A stretch of DNA of 46,566 nt, taken from contig JAJDWE010000004.1 of NCBI GenBank assembly GCA_022825725.1, positions 1 to 46,566 on the forward strand. The letters run 5' to 3'. The stretch is from Gemmatimonadota bacterium. Lineage in GTDB: Bacteria; Gemmatimonadota; Gemmatimonadetes; Palauibacterales; Palauibacteraceae. Under the pieces are notes generated by a model, which saw only the letters and a list, made by a program, of their open reading frames with translations, made no database searches and was not told the origin of the DNA. Both the position numbers and the translations under genes were made by a program. Below, piece by piece: positions 16,103 to 24,851 of the stretch (position 1 is its first letter; each line of letters begins with the position of its first letter).

Positions 16103-18061
16103 ATGACGGGCGCGGAACGTCCGCTCTGGACCCCGGATCCGGACTTCGCGGCGACGACGAACATGGCGCGCTTCTCGCGCTTCGCGAACGAGGAATGCGG
16201 GGCGGGCGCCGACTCCCCGGAGGCGCTGTGGCGGTGGTCGGTCCGCGAGCCGGAGGTGTTCTGGAACGCGGTGTGGGACTTCTGCGGCGTCATCGGCGAG
16301 CGCGGCGAGCGCGTGGTCGTCGACTTCGACCGCCTGCCGGGGGCACGCTGGTACCCCGACGCGCGGCTGAACTACGCGGAGAACCTGCTCCGGCGCCGGG
16401 ATGACGGGCCGGCGCTCCTCTTCCGGGCCGAGGACCGCGTCCGCCGTGATCTCACCTGGGCGCAACTGTACGACGCCACCTCGCGGCTCGCCCAGGCGCT
16501 GGACGCGCTCGGAATCGCGCCCGGCGACCGGGTGGCCGGCTACGTGCCCAACATGCCGGAATCCATCGTGTACATGCTCGCCTCGGCGAGCCTCGGAGCC
16601 ACGATCTCCACCGCCTCGCCCGACTTCGGCGTGCAGGGCGTGCTCGACCGCTTCGGCCAGATCGAACCGCGCGTCCTCCTCGCGGCCGATGGCTACTTCT
16701 GGCAGGGGAAGCGGTTTTCGAGCCTCGACCGTCTGCCGGAGATCGTGCGGCGCCTCCCCTCGGTGGAGCGCGTGATCATCGTCCCCCACACGGATCCGGC
16801 CCCGGACATCTCCGCGATCCCGCACGCGATCCTGTTCGACGACTTCATCGGCCCGTGGGAACCCCGTGAGATCGAGTTCCGGCGGCTCCCGTTCGACCAT
16901 CCCCTCTACATCCTCTTCTCCTCGGGCACGACCGGGGTCCCGAAGTGCATCGTCCACGCGGCGGGCGGCGTCCTCCTCACGCACCTGAAGGAGCACCAGC
17001 TTCACGCCGACATCCGGGCGGGGGACCGGGCCTTCTACTACACCACCTGCGGGTGGATGATGTGGAACTGGCTCTCCTCGGCGCTGGCGAGCGAGGCGAC
17101 CGTGGTCCTGTACGACGGCTCGCCCTTCCACCCCGGGCCGCACGTCCTCTTCGACTACGCGGACGAGGTGCGGATGACCCAACTCGGCGTGTCCGCGAAG
17201 TTCATCGACGCGCTGGGGAAGGCGAAGTTCCGGCCGCGGGAGACGCACGACCTCTCCTCGGTGCGGACGCTGCTCTCCACGGGGTCTCCGCTCGTCCCGG
17301 AGGGGTTCGACTACGTGTACCGGGACGTGAAGCCGGATGTCCACCTCGCCTCGATCTCGGGCGGGACGGACCTGTGCGCGGGGTTCGTCGTCGGGCATCC
17401 GCTCCTCCCGGTGTGGCGGGGCGAGATCCAGGCGCCGTCGCTGGGGATGGACGTGGATGTGTGGGATCCGGCGGGGCGGTCGATGCCGTCGGGGAAGGGG
17501 GAACTCGTCTGCAAGGCGCCCTTCCCGTCGGTGCCGACGGGGTTCTGGGGAGATGACGACGGGAGCCGCTTCCACGCGGCGTACTTCGACATGTATCCCA
17601 GCGTCTGGCGGCACGGCGACTGGATGGAGTGGACGGAGCACGGCGGCGCGGTAATCTACGGCCGCTCCGACGCGACGTTGAACGCGGGCGGGGTGCGGAT
17701 CGGGACGGCGGAGATCTACCGGCTGGTGGACCGGATGCCGGAGGTGCTGGAGTCCATCGTCATCGGGCAGCCGTGGGAGAACGACACGCGCGTCATCCTC
17801 TTCGTGCGGCTCGCGGAGGGCCGGAGTCTGGACGAGGACCTGGAGGCGCGGATCCGAAGGGAGATCCGGGAGAACGCCTCGCCCCGGCACGTTCCGGCGC
17901 GGATTCTCGAGGTCGCGGACATCCCGCGCACGAAGAGCGCCAAGATCTCGGAACTCGCGGTGCGGGCCGTGGTACTGGGGGAGTCGGTGAAGAACGTCGA
18001 GGCGCTCGCGAACCCCGAGGCGCTCGACGACTACCGCGACCGCCCGGAACTCCGGGCATAG
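16103..18061 (+). CDS. Acetoacetate--CoA ligase
   Basis: 652 residues. ATP-dependent activation of acetoacetate to acetoacetyl-CoA in the cytoplasm, linking ketone-body, poly-hydroxybutyrate or leucine breakdown to acetyl-CoA. The start at 16103 gives PLWTPDPDFAATTNMARF, the conserved N-terminus of this family, with GGAAGG 11 bases upstream; an ATG at 16076 would add nine residues. Seen: the acyl-CoA synthetase N-terminal segment (WRWSVREPEVFWNAVWDF), FSSGTTGVPKCIVH (P-loop), TTCGWMMWNW and SISGGTDLCAGFV (family-specific), GDWMEWTEHGG, and the C-terminal lysine in PRTKSAKISE. Its length matches the family (about 650-660). It lies just after the heme-copper oxidase gene and 14 bases before the peptidase gene. 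Confidence 0.94.
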   Translation: MTGAERPLWTPDPDFAATTNMARFSRFANEECGAGADSPEALWRWSVREPEVFWNAVWDFCGVIGERGERVVVDFDRLPGARWYPDARLNYAENLLRRRDDGPALLFRAEDRVRRDLTWAQLYDATSRLAQALDALGIAPGDRVAGYVPNMPESIVYMLASASLGATISTASPDFGVQGVLDRFGQIEPRVLLAADGYFWQGKRFSSLDRLPEIVRRLPSVERVIIVPHTDPAPDISAIPHAILFDDFIGPWEPREIEFRRLPFDHPLYILFSSGTTGVPKCIVHAAGGVLLTHLKEHQLHADIRAGDRAFYYTTCGWMMWNWLSSALASEATVVLYDGSPFHPGPHVLFDYADEVRMTQLGVSAKFIDALGKAKFRPRETHDLSSVRTLLSTGSPLVPEGFDYVYRDVKPDVHLASISGGTDLCAGFVVGHPLLPVWRGEIQAPSLGMDVDVWDPAGRSMPSGKGELVCKAPFPSVPTGFWGDDDGSRFHAAYFDMYPSVWRHGDWMEWTEHGGAVIYGRSDATLNAGGVRIGTAEIYRLVDRMPEVLESIVIGQPWENDTRVILFVRLAEGRSLDEDLEARIRREIRENASPRHVPARILEVADIPRTKSAKISELAVRAVVLGESVKNVEALANPEALDDYRDRPELRA

Positions 18062-18075
18062 GGGGGAAACGGGTG

Positions 18076-19158
18076 ATGTACGTTGCGCGTGGCGTCGTGC
18101 TTGCGGCGGCGGGGGCGTTCGGCGGATTTCTCGCGGCGGGAGGGTGCGTGGCGCAGGAGATGGCGGATTCGGCGGGGGAAGGGATCACGGCGGTGGAGGG
18201 GCTCACGCTGGGGCACTTCACGCTGGATGAGCGGCCCACGGGCTGTACCGTCGTCCTCGCGGAGGAGGGCGCCGTGGCCGGCGTCGACGTGCGGGGCGGG
18301 GCGCCGGGGACGCGGGAGATCGCCCTCCTCGATCCGGTGAACAGCGTGCAGGAGGCCCACGCGATCGTGCTCTCGGGCGGGAGCGCGTTCGGGCTCGACG
18401 CGGCGTCGGGCGTGGTCCGGCACCTCGAGGAGCGCGGGATCGGGTATCGGGCCGGGGACCACGTCGTCCCGATCGTCGCGGGGGCGATCCTGTTCGATCT
18501 CGGCATCGGCGGCGGGTCCGTTCGGCCCGGGCCGGAGTGCGGCTACGAGGCGGCCCGCGCGGCGAGCGCGGCGCCGCCCGCCGAGGGCAGCGTGGGTGCC
18601 GGTGCCGGCGCGACAGTGGGGAAGCTCCGTGGCCGCGGCCGCGCGATGAAGGGCGGGATCGGCACCGCCTCCATCACGCTCGAGGACGGTCTCACGGTGG
18701 CCGCGGTCGTGGCGGTCAACGCCGTCGGCGACGTGGTCGATCCGGCCACGGGCGAGGTCGTCGCCGGGGTCCGCACCGAGGACGGTACGGGCTTCGCGGA
18801 TGCCCGCGCGCTGCTCCGGCAGGGCGAGGTGCGGCCGCCGGGCGACGACGCCTCCGTCGAGAACACGACGATCGGCGTCGTGGCGACGAACGCGACGCTC
18901 ACGAAGGCCGAGATCACGAAGGTCGCGCAGATGGCGCACGACGGCCTTGCCCGCGCCGTCTACCCGGCCCACACCCCGAGCGACGGCGACACGCTTTTCG
19001 GTCTCGCCACGGGCCGGCACCGCGATGAGGGGGGGCTGTCGCGGATCGGAGCGCTCGCCGCGGACATGGTCGCCGAGGCGATCCTGCGCGCCGTCCGCGC
19101 CGCCACCGGCCTCCCCGGCCTCCCCTCCGTCACGGACCTCACGGGTACGGGGAGGTGA
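18076..19158 (+). CDS. P1-family (DmpA/NylC-like) self-processing peptidase
   Basis: 360 residues. The ATG at 18076 follows a GGGGGG/GGG purine stretch. An N-terminal signal segment (VLAAAGAFGGFLAAGGC, with a possible lipobox Cys at about 25) points to export. The body is the P1 Ntn-hydrolase family: an N-terminal GLTLGHFTLDERPTGCTVV, then SGGSAFGLDAASGV, and the autoproteolytic Asn-Thr junction N263/T264 in ENTTIGVVATNA. Thr264 is the predicted nucleophile of the small subunit after self-cleavage. Members act as D- or beta-aminopeptidases, amidases, nylon-oligomer hydrolases or transferases, so the substrate is open. The stop overlaps the GTG of a sodium:solute symporter gene, suggesting that its product is imported by that transporter. 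Confidence 0.9.
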   Translation: MYVARGVVLAAAGAFGGFLAAGGCVAQEMADSAGEGITAVEGLTLGHFTLDERPTGCTVVLAEEGAVAGVDVRGGAPGTREIALLDPVNSVQEAHAIVLSGGSAFGLDAASGVVRHLEERGIGYRAGDHVVPIVAGAILFDLGIGGGSVRPGPECGYEAARAASAAPPAEGSVGAGAGATVGKLRGRGRAMKGGIGTASITLEDGLTVAAVVAVNAVGDVVDPATGEVVAGVRTEDGTGFADARALLRQGEVRPPGDDASVENTTIGVVATNATLTKAEITKVAQMAHDGLARAVYPAHTPSDGDTLFGLATGRHRDEGGLSRIGALAADMVAEAILRAVRAATGLPGLPSVTDLTGTGR

Positions 19159-20555
19159 CTGCCGGTCTCTGGGTGCTTCTCGCGTACGCCGCGGGGCTCG
19201 TCGCGCTGGGGGCGTGGATCGGGCGCCGGGTCGGGCGGGCGGGGAGCTTCTTCGTCGCGGACCGCAAGCTCGGGCCGGTTCTGCTCTTCGCCACCGTCCT
19301 GGCGGCGAACCTCGGTGCGGGGACGACGGTGGGTGCGGCGGGGCTCGGCTACCGGGACGGGCTCAGCGCGTGGTGGTGGGTGGGCTCGGCCGGCATCGGT
19401 ACGATCCTGCTCGCCCTCTGGGTCGGGCCGCGCATCTGGAAGGTCGCCGCGCGCCACGGGCTCCTTACCATGGGCGACTACCTGGACCTGCGGTACGGCC
19501 GCTCCGTCCGGCTGCTGATCGCCGTTCTGCTCTGGTTCGCCACGCTCACCATCGTGTCTGGGCAGCTCATCGCCATGGCCGAAATCGTCTCGGTCGTCGC
19601 CGGAACCCCGCGCTGGATCGGCGCGCTCCTGGGCGGGATCGTCGTCATCGTCTACTTCAGCGCCGGCGGTCTCGTGGCGTCCGCCTGGGTCAACCTCGTC
19701 CAACTCGTCGTGCTGCTCGCCGGGTTCGCGATCGCGATCCCGTGGGCCCTCTCCGACATCGGCGGCTGGGCCGCCATCGAGGCCGCCGCCGCGCGCACAT
19801 CGCCGGACTACCTGAGCCTGTGGCAGGGGGGCGGGTCCGGATGGGTCTACATCGCGCTCCTCGCGCCGGCCTTCATCATCTCGCCCGGGCTGGTGCAGAA
19901 GGTCTACGGGGCGACGGGCCCCCGGGCGATCCGGATCGGGCTCCTCGCGGCCGGGGTCGGGCTCGTGCTGTTCGCCTTCGCGCCGACGCTGCTCGGCATG
20001 ATCGCGCGCGTCTACGACCCCGCGCTCGCGAGCCGCGAGCAGGCGCTGCCCATGCTCCTCGCCACGGCGCTGCCGCCGGCGCTGGGGCTGCTGGGCCTCG
20101 CGGCCGTGTTCTCCGCCGAGGTGAGTTCGGCCGACGCCGGGCTGTTCATGCTCTCGACCTCCCTCTCGAAGGACCTCTACAAGGGATTCCTGAGACCGGA
20201 GGCCCCCGACAGGGACGTGCTGCGCGTGGCGCGCGGCGCCGCCATCCTCGGCGGGACCCTCGGCGTGCTGCTCGCCCTCTGGCTCGAAAGCGTGATCGCG
20301 TCGCTCACGATCTTCTATTCGATCCTGAGCGTGAGCCTGTTCGTGCCGGTGGCCGCCGGACTGCACTCGCGTCGCGCCGGCGTCCCGGAGGCGCTGGCCG
20401 CCATCGGGGCCGGCCTCGCCGCCCTGGCGGCCGTCCGGATCTTCGCCCCCGCCGACGCGCCCGCCCTCCTCGACCGCACCCTCATCGGCCTCATCGTCTC
20501 CGCCGCCGCCTTCGCCCTCGTCGCCCTGGCGCGCAGTAGTCTCCGGCAGAACTGA
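19155..20555 (+). CDS. Sodium:solute symporter (SSS family)
   Basis: 466 residues, about 13 transmembrane helices. GTG start overlapping the peptidase stop (GTGA at 19155-19158). SSS hallmarks seen: the N-terminal helix then SFFVADRKLGP, AANLGAGTTVGAAGLGYRDG (Na+ site region in helix 1/2), MGDYLDLRYG, and FSAEVSSADAGLFMLSTSLSKDLYK, the conserved helix 8 region with Na+-coordinating Ser/Thr. SSS carriers import amino acids, sugars, carboxylates or vitamins with Na+. Coupling to a secreted aminopeptidase gene suggests an amino acid or small amide as substrate (inference). The minus-strand ATPase gene converges, with only 19 bases between the stops. Confidence 0.93.
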   Translation: MTAGLWVLLAYAAGLVALGAWIGRRVGRAGSFFVADRKLGPVLLFATVLAANLGAGTTVGAAGLGYRDGLSAWWWVGSAGIGTILLALWVGPRIWKVAARHGLLTMGDYLDLRYGRSVRLLIAVLLWFATLTIVSGQLIAMAEIVSVVAGTPRWIGALLGGIVVIVYFSAGGLVASAWVNLVQLVVLLAGFAIAIPWALSDIGGWAAIEAAAARTSPDYLSLWQGGGSGWVYIALLAPAFIISPGLVQKVYGATGPRAIRIGLLAAGVGLVLFAFAPTLLGMIARVYDPALASREQALPMLLATALPPALGLLGLAAVFSAEVSSADAGLFMLSTSLSKDLYKGFLRPEAPDRDVLRVARGAAILGGTLGVLLALWLESVIASLTIFYSILSVSLFVPVAAGLHSRRAGVPEALAAIGAGLAALAAVRIFAPADAPALLDRTLIGLIVSAAAFALVALARSSLRQN

Positions 20556-20574
20556 CCGTGCGGGGCAGACGCGA

Positions 20575-21789
20575 CTAAAGGGCGGCCAATTCCGTCGCGA
20601 GTTCCCGCAGCCCGATGACCTCGACGCCGTCCCCCACTGGGTAGCGGTCGTCACCGCCGTACACGACGAAGGCCCGGTCCGCCGTCACGTCGTCGAGCGC
20701 GATGCGGAGGCCCTTGCCGATCCGGGGGGCGAGCCCACGCTTAACCTCGATGGCCCACCTCCGAGACCCCGGCAGATCCAGGATCAGATCTATCTCCACC
20801 CCGGTTGCGGTCCTGTAGAAGCCCGGCGACGTCAAACTGTCCGGTGCCGCACGAATCAGCGTCTCGATGACGAAGCCCTCCCAACTGGTGCCTGCCACCG
20901 GATGGCCGAGGAGGGCGTCGAGACTCGGGATCCCCAGCAGGGCGTGAAGGATGCCGCTGTCGCGCAGATAGATCTTCGGCGACTTCACCAGTCGCTTGCG
21001 GACGTTCGCGTGGATCGGCTGAAGACGGCGCACGAGGAGAAGGTCGACCATGAGGTCGACGTATTTAGCAATTGTCTTGCCGTCCACGGCGAGGCTCCCG
21101 GCCAGCTGCGACGCATTCAACAGCCCGCCCTGCGAGTGCGCGAGCATGGTCCAGAAGCGTCGCAGCGTCTGGGCGGGGATGCGCGGTCCCAATTGGGGGA
21201 TGTCGCGCTCGAGATACGTCCGGATGAAGTTCTCCCTCCAGAGCGCGCTCGCCCCGTCCGACAGAGCGAGAAAACTCGGCGGGAACCCGCCGCGGCTCCA
21301 CAGGCGCAGTAGTCGGCTCTCCTCGACCTCGCGTAAATCCAGCGGACCGAGTTCGAGATAGCCGATACGGCCGGCGAGGCTCTCTCCGGACTGGCGCAGC
21401 AGGTCAAGCGAGGCGGATCCGAGGATGAGGAACTGTCCGGCCCGTTCGCCCCGCCGGATCCTCCGGTCGATGATCCCTCGCAGTTCACGGAACAACCCGG
21501 GCGCCCGCTGAATCTCGTCGAGTACGACGAGCCGGTCCGTCACTCCCTCGAGATACCCCGATCCCTCGGCCAGACGCGAGAGGTCCGCCGGATTCTCCAG
21601 ATCCAGGTACAAGCCTCCCTCCGACCGGCCGGGCTCCCCGTTGGAGGTTTCCGCCCGGGCGTCCGCGATCGCCCTCGCGAGCGTCGTCTTCCCGACCTGA
21701 CGCGGACCGAGGATCCCGACCGCCGGGAAGAGCGCGAGGTGCTCCTCTACCTGTGTCCGCAGCATCCGGGGGATCAGCACACTGTTCAT
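20575..21789 (-). CDS. AAA-family ATPase with DUF4143 C-terminal domain
   Basis: 404 residues. The N-terminal AAA_14 ATPase has Walker A GPRQVGKTT (28-36), Walker B VVLDEIQ (D91/E92) and sensor-like LILGSASLDLL. The C-terminal DUF4143 region contains FIRTYLERDIPQLG, then RLQPIHANVRKRLVKSPKIYLRDSGI and the restriction-endonuclease-like EIDLILDL...WAIEVKRG with the D-ExK arrangement. This family is widespread, often horizontally moved, and its function is unsettled; defence or toxin-antitoxin links have been suggested. It is monocistronic on the minus strand with an AT-rich promoter that places the predicted transcription start on the ATG itself. No ribosome-binding site can exist if that is right. 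Confidence 0.93.
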   Translation of the reverse strand: MNSVLIPRMLRTQVEEHLALFPAVGILGPRQVGKTTLARAIADARAETSNGEPGRSEGGLYLDLENPADLSRLAEGSGYLEGVTDRLVVLDEIQRAPGLFRELRGIIDRRIRRGERAGQFLILGSASLDLLRQSGESLAGRIGYLELGPLDLREVEESRLLRLWSRGGFPPSFLALSDGASALWRENFIRTYLERDIPQLGPRIPAQTLRRFWTMLAHSQGGLLNASQLAGSLAVDGKTIAKYVDLMVDLLLVRRLQPIHANVRKRLVKSPKIYLRDSGILHALLGIPSLDALLGHPVAGTSWEGFVIETLIRAAPDSLTSPGFYRTATGVEIDLILDLPGSRRWAIEVKRGLAPRIGKGLRIALDDVTADRAFVVYGGDDRYPVGDGVEVIGLRELATELAAL

Positions 21790-21795
21790 GCTTGG

Positions 21796-21824
21796 ATTTT
21801 AGGAATCCTATTCCGAATTTACAA
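21796..21824 (-). promoter_or_regulatory. Sigma70-type promoter, predicted leaderless, with inverted repeat in spacer
   Basis: Read on the minus strand: -35 TTGTAA (21819-21824), a 17-base spacer, and -10 TAAAAT (21796-21801). The start codon's first base is 21789, 7 bases after the -10 box, which is where transcription would begin. The spacer carries GGAAT-CCT-ATTCC (21802-21814), a perfect 5-bp inverted repeat that could be an operator. The stretch is clearly AT-richer than its surroundings. Confidence 0.65.
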
Positions 21825-22002
21825 GGTTTAGTGCCGACGCGAGATCCTCGGGTAGCGGCGGAAGGGAGACCGAACGCCGGAAGCCCGGCGAGGAGCCGCT
21901 TGCCAGACGACGTGCGACGGGGAAGCATAGCAGCGCCGTGCAAGCGAGAGGCAACGCAGACCGGAGCGGCCGATGCGCGTGTCAGTGGCTGGGGAGAATG
22001 GG

Positions 22003-22986
22003 ATGACGCGACGCGGGATTGCCCTGCAGCGCCTCATGAAGGGTTTCGCAGGAAGTATCGGCGTTGCAGGAGTCTTCGTTGCTGCGGCGTGCGGCGGCGA
22101 GGGGCGGCAGACGCTCTCGGTCGCGACGGGGAACACCAACGGGCTGTACTACCCGCTCGGCGGAGGGCTCGCCTCGATCTGGTCGCGCCACGTCGACGGC
22201 GTGAACATGAAGGCGGAGACGACCGCCGGCTCCGTGACGAACCTCATCCAGGTCGCCAAGGGGGAGAGCGAGGTCGGCTTCACCCAGGCGGACGCCCTCG
22301 CCGCCGCGCTGGCCGGCAGCGGCCGCTTTCCGGAGCCCATGCCGCTCGCCTCTCTCGGGAAGCTCTATCCCAACGTCGTCCACCTCGTGACGATCCGGAG
22401 CACCGGGATCGAATCCGTGCAGGATCTCCGCGGACGCCGCGTGTCAGTCGGCCCGCCGGGGTCGGGGAACGCGGTCACCGCCTGGAACGTGCTCGAGGCG
22501 ATGGGGATCGGGGAGTCCGACTTCACCGTCCGGCAGCTCAACTACGCGCAGATGTCGAACGGCCTCAAGGACGGGACGCTCGACGCCGGGTTCATCGCGG
22601 GCGGCGTGGGGATGCCCGCGGTGGTCGAGATCGGCGTCTCCCGCGACATGGTTCTCGTCCCCTTCTCGGAGGGTGAGATCGCGACGATCGTGCGCGCGGA
22701 GCCGGCCTACTCCGGGTTCGTGATGCCGCCCGGCGTGTACCGGGGCGTGGACGAGCCGGTGCTCACACCGACCCTGTGGAACCTGCTCGTCGTGCTGGAC
22801 ACGATGGACGACGGCCTCGCCTACGACCTCACGCGCACGATGCTTGAACAGCGCGAAGATCTCGCGAACATCTCCAGCGTCGCGAGCTTCATCACGCCGC
22901 CCTCGGCGCGCGACGTGGGCGACTTCCCGCTCCACCCCGGCGCCCGGCGCTACTTCGACGAAGTCCTGGATCCCGCGGCGCGTTGA
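22003..22986 (+). CDS. TAXI-family TRAP transporter substrate-binding lipoprotein
   Basis: 327 residues from the ATG at 22003, preceded by GGGGAG at 6 bases. An ATG at 21973 also has GGAG but would give an overlong n-region. The signal ends in the lipobox FVAAAC (Cys about residue 30). The mature protein starts with LSVATGNTNGLYYPLGGGLAS, the TAXI ligand-binding start, and has TAGSVTNLIQVAKGESEVGFTQ and the DLRGRRVSVGPPGSGN hinge motif. TAXI proteins bind carboxylates such as glutamate, 2-oxoglutarate or related acids and deliver them to the fused membrane component encoded next, whose start codon overlaps this stop by 4 bases. The lipid anchor, rather than a free periplasmic form, is a modest oddity. 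Confidence 0.92.
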   Translation: MTRRGIALQRLMKGFAGSIGVAGVFVAAACGGEGRQTLSVATGNTNGLYYPLGGGLASIWSRHVDGVNMKAETTAGSVTNLIQVAKGESEVGFTQADALAAALAGSGRFPEPMPLASLGKLYPNVVHLVTIRSTGIESVQDLRGRRVSVGPPGSGNAVTAWNVLEAMGIGESDFTVRQLNYAQMSNGLKDGTLDAGFIAGGVGMPAVVEIGVSRDMVLVPFSEGEIATIVRAEPAYSGFVMPPGVYRGVDEPVLTPTLWNLLVVLDTMDDGLAYDLTRTMLEQREDLANISSVASFITPPSARDVGDFPLHPGARRYFDEVLDPAAR

Positions 22987-24842
22987 CGACCCCGCGGCCG
23001 CCGTGGCGGCGCATCATCCTCGGCCTCGCGGTCGGACTCTCCCTCTTCCAGCTCTGGCAGAGCACGACCGGCACGCTCTCGGCCACGCTCGGACGGCCCA
23101 TCCACCTCGCCTGGGTCGTCGTCCTCACCTTCCTCGCCAAGCCCTCGTGGTCGGGGGAGGGCCCCGCGCCCCGCTGGAGCCTGTGGCTCGACGCCGCCCT
23201 GGCGCTCGCCGCCCTCTACTGCGGGTGGGTCATCGTGGGCTTCGACTACCGCGGGGTCGACCACATCCTGTACGGGCTCACGACACACGACCTGATCGCG
23301 GGTCTGGTGTTCGTCATCCTCCTCTTCGAGGCGACGCGACGCGCCGTGGGATGGGTGATGGTCGCCGTGGGCCTCGTCTTCCTCCTCTACGCGGGGTTCG
23401 GGGACCTGCTGCCCGACGTGATCGCGAACCGGGGCTTCACGCTCGAGCGGATCCTGCGCTTCCAGATCTTCACGGGGGCGGGGCTGTTCGGGACGCCGCT
23501 GGGGATCGCGGCGGGGACGGTGTTCATCTTCGTCCTCTTCGGCGCGTTTCTCGAGGTGACGGGGGCGGGGCGCTTCTTCATCGACCTCGCCTTCGCCGCC
23601 GCGGGCCGGTTCCGGGGCGGGCCGGCCAAGGCGAGCGTCATCGCGTCGGCGGCCATGGGGTCGATCTCGGGCTCGGCGATCGCGAACACGGTGACGACGG
23701 GCGCGCTCACGATCCCGATGATGAAGAAGCTCGGCTACCGGCCCGAACAGGCGGGCGGGATCGAGGCGGCGGCCTCCACCGGGGGCCAGATCATGCCGCC
23801 GATCATGGGCGCCGGCGCGTTCATCATGGCGGACTTCACGAACACGCCGTACCGGGAGATCGTCGCGCTCTCGATCGCGCCCGCGATCCTCTACTTTGGG
23901 TGCACGCTCCTCTTCGTCCACCTCATGGCCCTGAAACTGGGGCTGCGCGGGATGAAGAACCCGCCGCCGGTCCGGCGCACGCTGAGCGAGGGCGTCCACT
24001 TCCTCCTTCCGCTCGGGCTCGTGGTCGCGCTCCTCCTCCTCAACTACTCGCCGCCGATGGTCGGGGCGGTGGGCTGTCTCGCGGTCGTCCTCACCGGGAT
24101 GGCGCGGAAAAAAACGCGGGTCGGGTGGCGCACGATCCTCGAGGGGCTGCGGACGGGAGCCGTCCTCGCGCTGCCGATCTCGCTCGCGTGCGCGACGGCC
24201 GGGATCGTCGTGGGCGTGATCGGTCAGACGGGGATCGGCCTCCAGTTCACGGAATCCGTCGTGCAGGCGGCGGGCGGGCTGCTCTGGCTCGCGCTCATCT
24301 TCATCGCGATCGCGGCACTCGTCCTCGGGATGGGGCTCCCGGTGACGGCGGCCTACATCGTGATCTCGGTCATGGCGGCGCCGGCGTTGGAGGGACTGGG
24401 GCTCTCCCTCCTCGTCGCGCACATGATCATCTTCTGGCTCTCGCAGACGTCGAACGTGACGCCGCCCATCGCGCTCGCCGCTTTCGCGGGGGCGGGGGTC
24501 GCGGGTTCGGCGCCCATGCGGACGGCGACCCAGGCCGTGAAGCTCTCCCTCGGCTTCTTCATCGTGCCCGCGATGATGGCCTATTCGGCGCTGATCCTCG
24601 TGGAGGGCACCGCCGTGACGGACTTCGCCTTCGCCATCGTCTGCACCGTCGCGCTCGTGTCGGCCGTCGCATACGCGATCGAGGGCTTCGCGGTGGCCGC
24701 GTGCAGCGCCGCCGAACGCGCCCTGTTCGCCGTGGCCGGGGCCCTCATCCTGGTCCCGAACGATCCGGTTCGGGTCGCCGGAGTGCTGCTGGCGGCTGTG
24801 GTCCTCGCCCTCCACGCCCGGAGGGCACGCGGAACCACGTAG
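22983..24842 (+). CDS. TRAP transporter fused permease (small plus large subunit)
   Basis: 619 residues from a TTG start overlapping the binding-protein stop (TTGA). About 16 transmembrane helices: an N-terminal four-helix DctQ-like part (about 1-130) fused to the DctM-like transport domain. DctM marks seen: GTVFIFVLFGAFLEVTGAG, KASVIASAAMGSISGSAIANTVTTG, the EAAASTGGQIMPPIMGAGAF motif typical of the TAXI fused permeases, and later MGLPVTAAYIVISVMAAPAL. It uses the Na+ gradient to take up the acid caught by the TAXI lipoprotein. It converges with typA after 9 bases. Confidence 0.93.
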   Translation: MTTPRPPWRRIILGLAVGLSLFQLWQSTTGTLSATLGRPIHLAWVVVLTFLAKPSWSGEGPAPRWSLWLDAALALAALYCGWVIVGFDYRGVDHILYGLTTHDLIAGLVFVILLFEATRRAVGWVMVAVGLVFLLYAGFGDLLPDVIANRGFTLERILRFQIFTGAGLFGTPLGIAAGTVFIFVLFGAFLEVTGAGRFFIDLAFAAAGRFRGGPAKASVIASAAMGSISGSAIANTVTTGALTIPMMKKLGYRPEQAGGIEAAASTGGQIMPPIMGAGAFIMADFTNTPYREIVALSIAPAILYFGCTLLFVHLMALKLGLRGMKNPPPVRRTLSEGVHFLLPLGLVVALLLLNYSPPMVGAVGCLAVVLTGMARKKTRVGWRTILEGLRTGAVLALPISLACATAGIVVGVIGQTGIGLQFTESVVQAAGGLLWLALIFIAIAALVLGMGLPVTAAYIVISVMAAPALEGLGLSLLVAHMIIFWLSQTSNVTPPIALAAFAGAGVAGSAPMRTATQAVKLSLGFFIVPAMMAYSALILVEGTAVTDFAFAIVCTVALVSAVAYAIEGFAVAACSAAERALFAVAGALILVPNDPVRVAGVLLAAVVLALHARRARGTT

Positions 24843-24851
24843 CGGTCGGCG

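Noticed and set aside
20575-21789. Transposase or insertion sequence
   Set aside because: The ATPase resembles mobile-element ATPases in its P-loop, but it has a DUF4143 C-terminus, stands alone and has no terminal inverted repeats or target duplication that I can see.
22950-24815. Minus-strand open frame opposite the TRAP permease
   Set aside because: Charged, low-complexity translation typical of GC-rich antisense frames; the plus strand encodes a textbook fused permease.
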